From an uncultured Lachnospiraceae bacterium (GTDB lineage Bacteria; Bacillota; Clostridia; Lachnospirales; Lachnospiraceae), in assembly GCA_947174015.1 (NCBI GenBank), contig CAMWHJ010000003.1, forward strand, positions 18,522-82,521: a stretch of 64,000 bases of DNA, in the 5' to 3' direction. Positions 59,595-64,000 of the stretch are shown here, piece by piece. The notes under the pieces were generated by a model, which was not told where the DNA came from, ran no database searches, and worked only from the letters and a program-made list of their open reading frames with translations. A program made the translations under genes and the position numbers. How positions within the stretch are numbered: the first letter of the stretch is position 1; each line of letters begins with the position of its first letter.

Positions 59595-60914
59595 TTACTT
59601 TACCTCCTTTTTTCCTGTAACATATTCAAAAATAAAATTTTTTTTGTACTTTTCTATTATTGTTAATTGCTCTTTCTTTGAATCAATAAGTACATCTATT
59701 TCTCTGATTTTCTCATCAAGGTAATCAGAAATCAAAACCTGTTCTTTATATGATGGCTCAAAAACCATTAATCGAGAAAATCCAGAAAAGTTCAATCCCT
59801 GTCTCACTCCATTTCCCATATTATAAAATACTTTCATTATATCATAAGAATGTAACAAGTAGTGAAAATAACGTGTATCTATGTGACGAATTGGCATTAA
59901 ATCAATATATGCAGATGTTATTATTCCATGCTCTTTTACTAAGCCTGTACGTAAACTTCTTTTATCATTTTGTAAATCAGTAGGTCTGATAATAATATCG
60001 CCATCTTCCACAATATTGTATGTATTGAAGTTTTCTGGCAAAAGCCCCCCATTTGCATTTATATCTTTTCTTATTACCCGTCCATAGCTCAATGACAAAA
60101 GATTATTTTCTTTTCCTCGTGTATTCCTATTTTTACGTTCTACAAAATAAAAATAAAGAGGGTGTAGTTTCCAATGAGCAGGTATTTGTCCAATCCACTC
60201 AATCCCGCTATCTTTCATTTTGACATTAGTATTTAATCCCTTTGTTACCACTTCAGTAATAACAGATTGTTTGTATTGTTCAAGGATATCAATTTGAGAC
60301 TTTATATTCAAATATATGGCATCTATCTGAACACATTTCTTTTCAAGAAACTGAGCTAAACCCAATTGCTTAACTGTTGTTGGAACAGGTATGTATATAT
60401 TTTTCAATGTTTCACTATATATAACTTCTATCGTTGTAGCATTACTTTTATACAAAATCTGCTTTTCAACAAAATCAGAATAATTAAAAAGCAATTGTAG
60501 CAAAGAATAGCATATCTTTTTTTCATCAATCCTAAACTTAATGATACATGGATGAATAATTCCCTCCTTATGCTTTAGTGGAACTCTGCTAATTTTTCCA
60601 ATAGTACCTCTTGTTGTAATTAATATATCATCCGTCTGCACTTGAAACCCACGCATCAATTGATATTTATCTTCTGAAATATTGGTATTATTTGTTTTGT
60701 AATTATTGTCTATTACACTTCTTTGATTATATACCCAATAGCCATCCTCAACAAAATCATTTCCCGTCAATTGACTTCCAAATGGTCCCACTTTAATATT
60801 ATCTTCCTCTGAAGACAACAAATATTTTAGTGGAACCAATTTAATATTTTTTCCAATTTCCCCAATCCATTCAATCCCACTATCTTTCATCTCTCGCACA
60901 TCAAACACCCCCAA
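59595..60914 (-). CDS. hsdS: Type I restriction specificity subunit S
   Basis: Two half-repeats each opening with MKDSGIEWIG; KYLLSSEEDNIKVGPFGSQLTGNDF, GDIIIRPTDLQNDKRSLRTGLV; conserved helices ILEQYKQSVITEVVTKGL. Confidence 0.94.
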   Translation of the reverse strand: MGVFDVREMKDSGIEWIGEIGKNIKLVPLKYLLSSEEDNIKVGPFGSQLTGNDFVEDGYWVYNQRSVIDNNYKTNNTNISEDKYQLMRGFQVQTDDILITTRGTIGKISRVPLKHKEGIIHPCIIKFRIDEKKICYSLLQLLFNYSDFVEKQILYKSNATTIEVIYSETLKNIYIPVPTTVKQLGLAQFLEKKCVQIDAIYLNIKSQIDILEQYKQSVITEVVTKGLNTNVKMKDSGIEWIGQIPAHWKLHPLYFYFVERKNRNTRGKENNLLSLSYGRVIRKDINANGGLLPENFNTYNIVEDGDIIIRPTDLQNDKRSLRTGLVKEHGIITSAYIDLMPIRHIDTRYFHYLLHSYDIMKVFYNMGNGVRQGLNFSGFSRLMVFEPSYKEQVLISDYLDEKIREIDVLIDSKKEQLTIIEKYKKNFIFEYVTGKKEVK

Positions 60915-62994
60915 ACAGCTCTTTTATCTGCTCACTTACACTCTTTTCAAGCTCCAAAAACTGCTTTTCCAATTCTTCACTCGGTATTGGTGCCTGATAT
61001 TTATAAAAATACCGTGTAAAAGGAATCTCTGCACCAGTTTTTATTACTGGTTTTTTCTTTCCTAAATCCTCCTCGAAGAAAGCAACCGCATCCGGAACAT
61101 GAGGCAACACTTCCCGTTCCATATATGTATTTATATCCTCCTCATATTTCACAATCTCTGTATCCTTCGTTTCCTTATCATAGATTATATTGCCCTTTTT
61201 ATCTTTTTGAATTTCTGCATTTTTATCCATAACAGACAATCCATCTGCAATCTTGCCCATCCACTTACTATCTAAATCAAGACCGAATAACACCTCTGTC
61301 AAAACTGGCATAAAATCCTCCAGTGACATATATATTTCATAATTTATATTAGTCCGCAATGTATCTATAATCGCATCAAAAAATAGCTTGTTTTCATAAT
61401 AATTTTCTAATTTCTTCTGTTCCTTCCCAGTGAGTTCTACCGCATTTTCCAAAGCATACACCTTCCCCTCATCATATAAATTATTAAGCGTTCCTTTGGA
61501 AATCATTCGCTCTATTCGTTCTTCTGTTATCGCATAACTCCTCTGTAATGGCTGCATCACAGTATACTCTCTATACATAAATTCCTCATTACTGCAAATT
61601 TTACATAAATCATTTTTCTTAAACTCACTATAAAGTTTTGTAATCTGCACCCTGTCTTCTGGTGTTAATTCATTTTTCTTATTCCCTAATGCCTTGCGCA
61701 ACTTATGATAAATGCCTGATGCATCAATCAATTGCACTTTTCCCTTACGTTCTTTTCGCTTATTTTTTGATAAAACCCAAATATAAGTGGATATGCCTGT
61801 GTTGTAAAATAAATCTATTGGCAATGCAATAATTGCCTCTATCAAATCATTCTCCAACATATAACGCCGAATCTGACTTTCCCCTGATGAAGTTCCACCG
61901 GAAAATAATGGACTTCCATTTTCAATAATAGCCGCCCTTCCAAAATCATCATCCATTTTATCAATGGCGGACTGCATAAATAAAAGCTGCATATCGCCAG
62001 AACCCGGCAATCCGGCTCCCCATCGTCCAGCAAATCCCTTTTTATGTTCCTCTTTTACAGCCTGTTCCACACCCTCAGCAGCATCTTTGCCTCCCCATGC
62101 CGTCCCAAATGGTGGATTTTCAATCACAAACCTCATCGCTGTATCGGCAAAACAATCTTTCTTCATCGTATCCTGATAACGGATGTTCTCTGCATTCTGT
62201 CCTTTTATCAACATCTCTGCCAGACAGATTGCATAAGATTCTGGATTAACTTCCTGCCCAAATAATCTTATATTGGCAGATGGATTATGTCTTTTGATAT
62301 AGTTCCAACTGGTTGATAACATACCACCTGTGCCACATGCCTGATCCAAGATAGTGATAACTTTTCCATCATCAAAAATATCATCGCATCCCTCTGACAA
62401 CAATATGCTAACCATTGTTTTAATAACATCTCTACCTGTATAGTGGTCACCCGCCTCTGCATTTTCAGAAAACTTTCGGATAAGTTCCTCAAATATATAT
62501 CCCATTTTTACATTATCAATCGTTTTCGGATTTAAGTCAATTTCTGAAAATGCCTTTACAACACTGAGTAAACGATTGTTTTTATCCATTTTATCAATCT
62601 GCTTTTCAAAATCCAAACTACGGATAATATCCTGAACATTTGCAGAAAATTTTAATATATACTGTTTAAAATTAGCTGCCAAATGTTCTGAATCATTTAC
62701 CAGCTCGGCAAGGTCATACTCACTTGTATTGTAAAATTGATACCCGGAAATACGATACATTGCTTTTGCCGGATATGCCGGATTTTCTTTATCCTTCTTT
62801 ATTACGTCTGCCTTTGTGTCAGCCAATGCACACTCAAACCGACGTATAATAGTCATAGGAATAATAACATCTTTATATTTATCACTCTGATATGGTCCTC
62901 TTAACTTATTTGCAATAGACCAGATAAAATTTACCTCTGTAGACACATCAACAGGTGTATCATCCCACATTGCATCAATCTGTTTTTTATCCAT
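60901..62994 (-). CDS. hsdM: Type I restriction-modification DNA methyltransferase subunit M
   Basis: ILDQACGTGGMLSTSWNYI (SAM motif I), FVIENPPFGTAWGG (NPPF), N-terminal HsdM_N IWSIANKLRGPYQSDKYKDVIIPMTIIRRFECAL. Confidence 0.96.
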   Translation of the reverse strand: MDKKQIDAMWDDTPVDVSTEVNFIWSIANKLRGPYQSDKYKDVIIPMTIIRRFECALADTKADVIKKDKENPAYPAKAMYRISGYQFYNTSEYDLAELVNDSEHLAANFKQYILKFSANVQDIIRSLDFEKQIDKMDKNNRLLSVVKAFSEIDLNPKTIDNVKMGYIFEELIRKFSENAEAGDHYTGRDVIKTMVSILLSEGCDDIFDDGKVITILDQACGTGGMLSTSWNYIKRHNPSANIRLFGQEVNPESYAICLAEMLIKGQNAENIRYQDTMKKDCFADTAMRFVIENPPFGTAWGGKDAAEGVEQAVKEEHKKGFAGRWGAGLPGSGDMQLLFMQSAIDKMDDDFGRAAIIENGSPLFSGGTSSGESQIRRYMLENDLIEAIIALPIDLFYNTGISTYIWVLSKNKRKERKGKVQLIDASGIYHKLRKALGNKKNELTPEDRVQITKLYSEFKKNDLCKICSNEEFMYREYTVMQPLQRSYAITEERIERMISKGTLNNLYDEGKVYALENAVELTGKEQKKLENYYENKLFFDAIIDTLRTNINYEIYMSLEDFMPVLTEVLFGLDLDSKWMGKIADGLSVMDKNAEIQKDKKGNIIYDKETKDTEIVKYEEDINTYMEREVLPHVPDAVAFFEEDLGKKKPVIKTGAEIPFTRYFYKYQAPIPSEELEKQFLELEKSVSEQIKELFGGV

Positions 62995-63550
62995 TGTAAC
63001 CCTCCGTACTTAAATATTGTATCATTCAACCTTGCATTATTTGCTTACTAATAAAACAAATGTATATTATTTATTTCCACTGATTGTGCTAAAACGTCTA
63101 CGCCAATAGTGTAAACAAAAATATGTGATGGTAGTTTCCTAGGTACTATATCAAATGATACCGTAACTTCTTTTATCTTGTCATATATCATATTCATATT
63201 TTCTTCTTCAAATTTTACCATTTCATCCTATGCCTTTGTCTAACACAATTCCACATACAAAATATTATATCATATCCTTCGCTTTATCAAAAGAAAAAAT
63301 GTATGTTCAAAATTTTTATACCCAGACATCAAAAAAAATTTTCCCTGCTCTGTCACACATTCATCCATGACTTTAACAATATTAAATCTGTTTCTTGTAC
63401 TACAACAATTCTTCTGCCTGCTCCAATATCTTTGCCTTCCCAACACATTCAGCTTAAGATCATTTTCGCCAGATACGCATTTTGTATCACAAAATGCTGC
63501 TGGTTAGGGAAAATCCCCCTAAAAACCTCATATGCCTGTCAAAGAAGTAT

Positions 63551-63598
63551 AAAAAGCACTATATTTACGCCAGTGATAGCGTAGATATAGTGCTTTTT
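63551..63598. terminator. Long hairpin, probable bidirectional terminator downstream of the repeat protein
   Basis: AAAAAGCACTATATTTACGC-cagtgata-GCGTAGATATAGTGCTTTTT: 20-bp inverted repeat with one mismatch and a T-run on either strand. Confidence 0.65.
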
Positions 63599-63735
63599 GC
63601 CATTTTGATATACCCTGATATATAGCTTTTATGGAAAGTGATATAACTATGATATAGCTTTTTCCTTTGATGCAAGGGAAGATATATTACTATGATAGTG
63701 CTGTTCCATATCTGAATATATAACTTTTCGCAAAA

Positions 63736-63758
63736 GTGATATAGCTGTTCTATATCAC
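63736..63758. repeat. Short inverted repeat just 3' of the tandem-repeat CDS
   Basis: GTGATATAG-CTGTT-CTATATCAC, 9-bp perfect stem. Confidence 0.6.
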
Positions 63759-63770
63759 ACACAATATTAT

Positions 63771-64000
63771 TTAGTCTATTCTGTACCAGGGTGCCGCCTG
63801 TATTCCTTTTGGGTGACCAAATGCCGGATATACATCATTCCCTCTTATTTCATACCAAGGTGCTGCCTGTATCCCCTTTGGGTGACCAAATGCTGGATAT
63901 ATACTATTTCCTCTTACTTCGTACCAAGGTGCTGCCTGTATCCCCTTTGGGTGACCAAATGCCGGATATACATCATTCCCTCTTATTTCATACCAAGGTG
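63771..64000 (-). CDS. Partial CDS (C-terminus) made of 23-aa tandem repeats; continues beyond the window
   Basis: Open minus frame ending ...EIRGNDVYPAFGHPKGIQAAPWYRID-stop (TAA at 63771-63773). Not in the supplied ORF track because it lacks a start inside the window. Confidence 0.8.
   Translation of the reverse strand, partial: PWYEIRGNDVYPAFGHPKGIQAAPWYEVRGNSIYPAFGHPKGIQAAPWYEIRGNDVYPAFGHPKGIQAAPWYRID
63784..64000 (-). repeat. 69-bp in-frame tandem repeat, three full units plus a partial one
   Basis: Unit boundaries at tacc 63784, 63853, 63922, 63991, exactly 69 bp apart; consensus WYE(I/V)RGN(D/S)(V/I)YPAFGHPKGIQAAP. Confidence 0.92.

Noticed and set aside
63000-63540. Possible decayed gene between hsdM and the hairpin cluster
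   Set aside because: Frames are interrupted and no fragment resembles a known protein by eye; insufficient support.
63565-63762. 65-aa minus-strand ORF
   Set aside because: Lies within the hairpin/GATATA repeat region; composition reflects the repeats and no family is recognisable.
63784-64000. Possible CRISPR array at the window end
   Set aside because: Units are contiguous 69-bp in-frame tandem repeats with no unique spacers; they encode a continuous 23-aa protein repeat.
1-64000. tRNA, rRNA and known riboswitches
   Set aside because: No recognisable tRNA, rRNA or convincing T-box/riboswitch structure was found by reading, including upstream of hisZ and thrC; a tRNAscan/Infernal run would be decisive.

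Overview
The window is a low-GC Firmicutes chromosome segment whose gene content and synteny suggest Lachnospiraceae. Positions 1 to about 50.5 kb are mostly conserved housekeeping genes on the minus strand: thrC, a SleB-like hydrolase, an MBOAT/SGNH pair, the complete rnfCDGEAB cluster with apbE, cheR, rpsA, ispH, cmk, hisIE/B/D/G/hisZ, recU, YgiQ, a RelQ-type synthetase, ylbJ/coaD/rsmD, parC/parE, MoxR/DUF58/transglutaminase, and an FtsX-type ABC transporter. From about 50.6 kb to the end the region is accessory. It holds a deletion-fused Tn916-type xis/int remnant flanked by a 15-bp direct repeat, then an Rpn-type nuclease gene. Next is a compact six-gene minus-strand defence run: hsdM, hsdS, a TIR-domain gene, hsdR, an OLD/GajA-like ATPase-TOPRIM nuclease and a UvrD/GajB-like helicase. 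The window ends in a partial CDS built from identical-length 69-bp (23-aa) tandem repeats. The best candidates for something undescribed are (i) the TIR gene embedded in the type I R-M operon and joined to a Gabija-like pair, (ii) the 23-aa WYEIRGNDVYPAFGHPKGIQAAP repeat protein, (iii) a HisB with a roughly 133-aa Asn/Tyr/Arg-rich N-terminal extension, (iv) an AP2 - degenerate HNH - AP2 protein, and (v) two families of MITE-like palindromic elements. All calls come from reading sequence and motifs; no database search was run.
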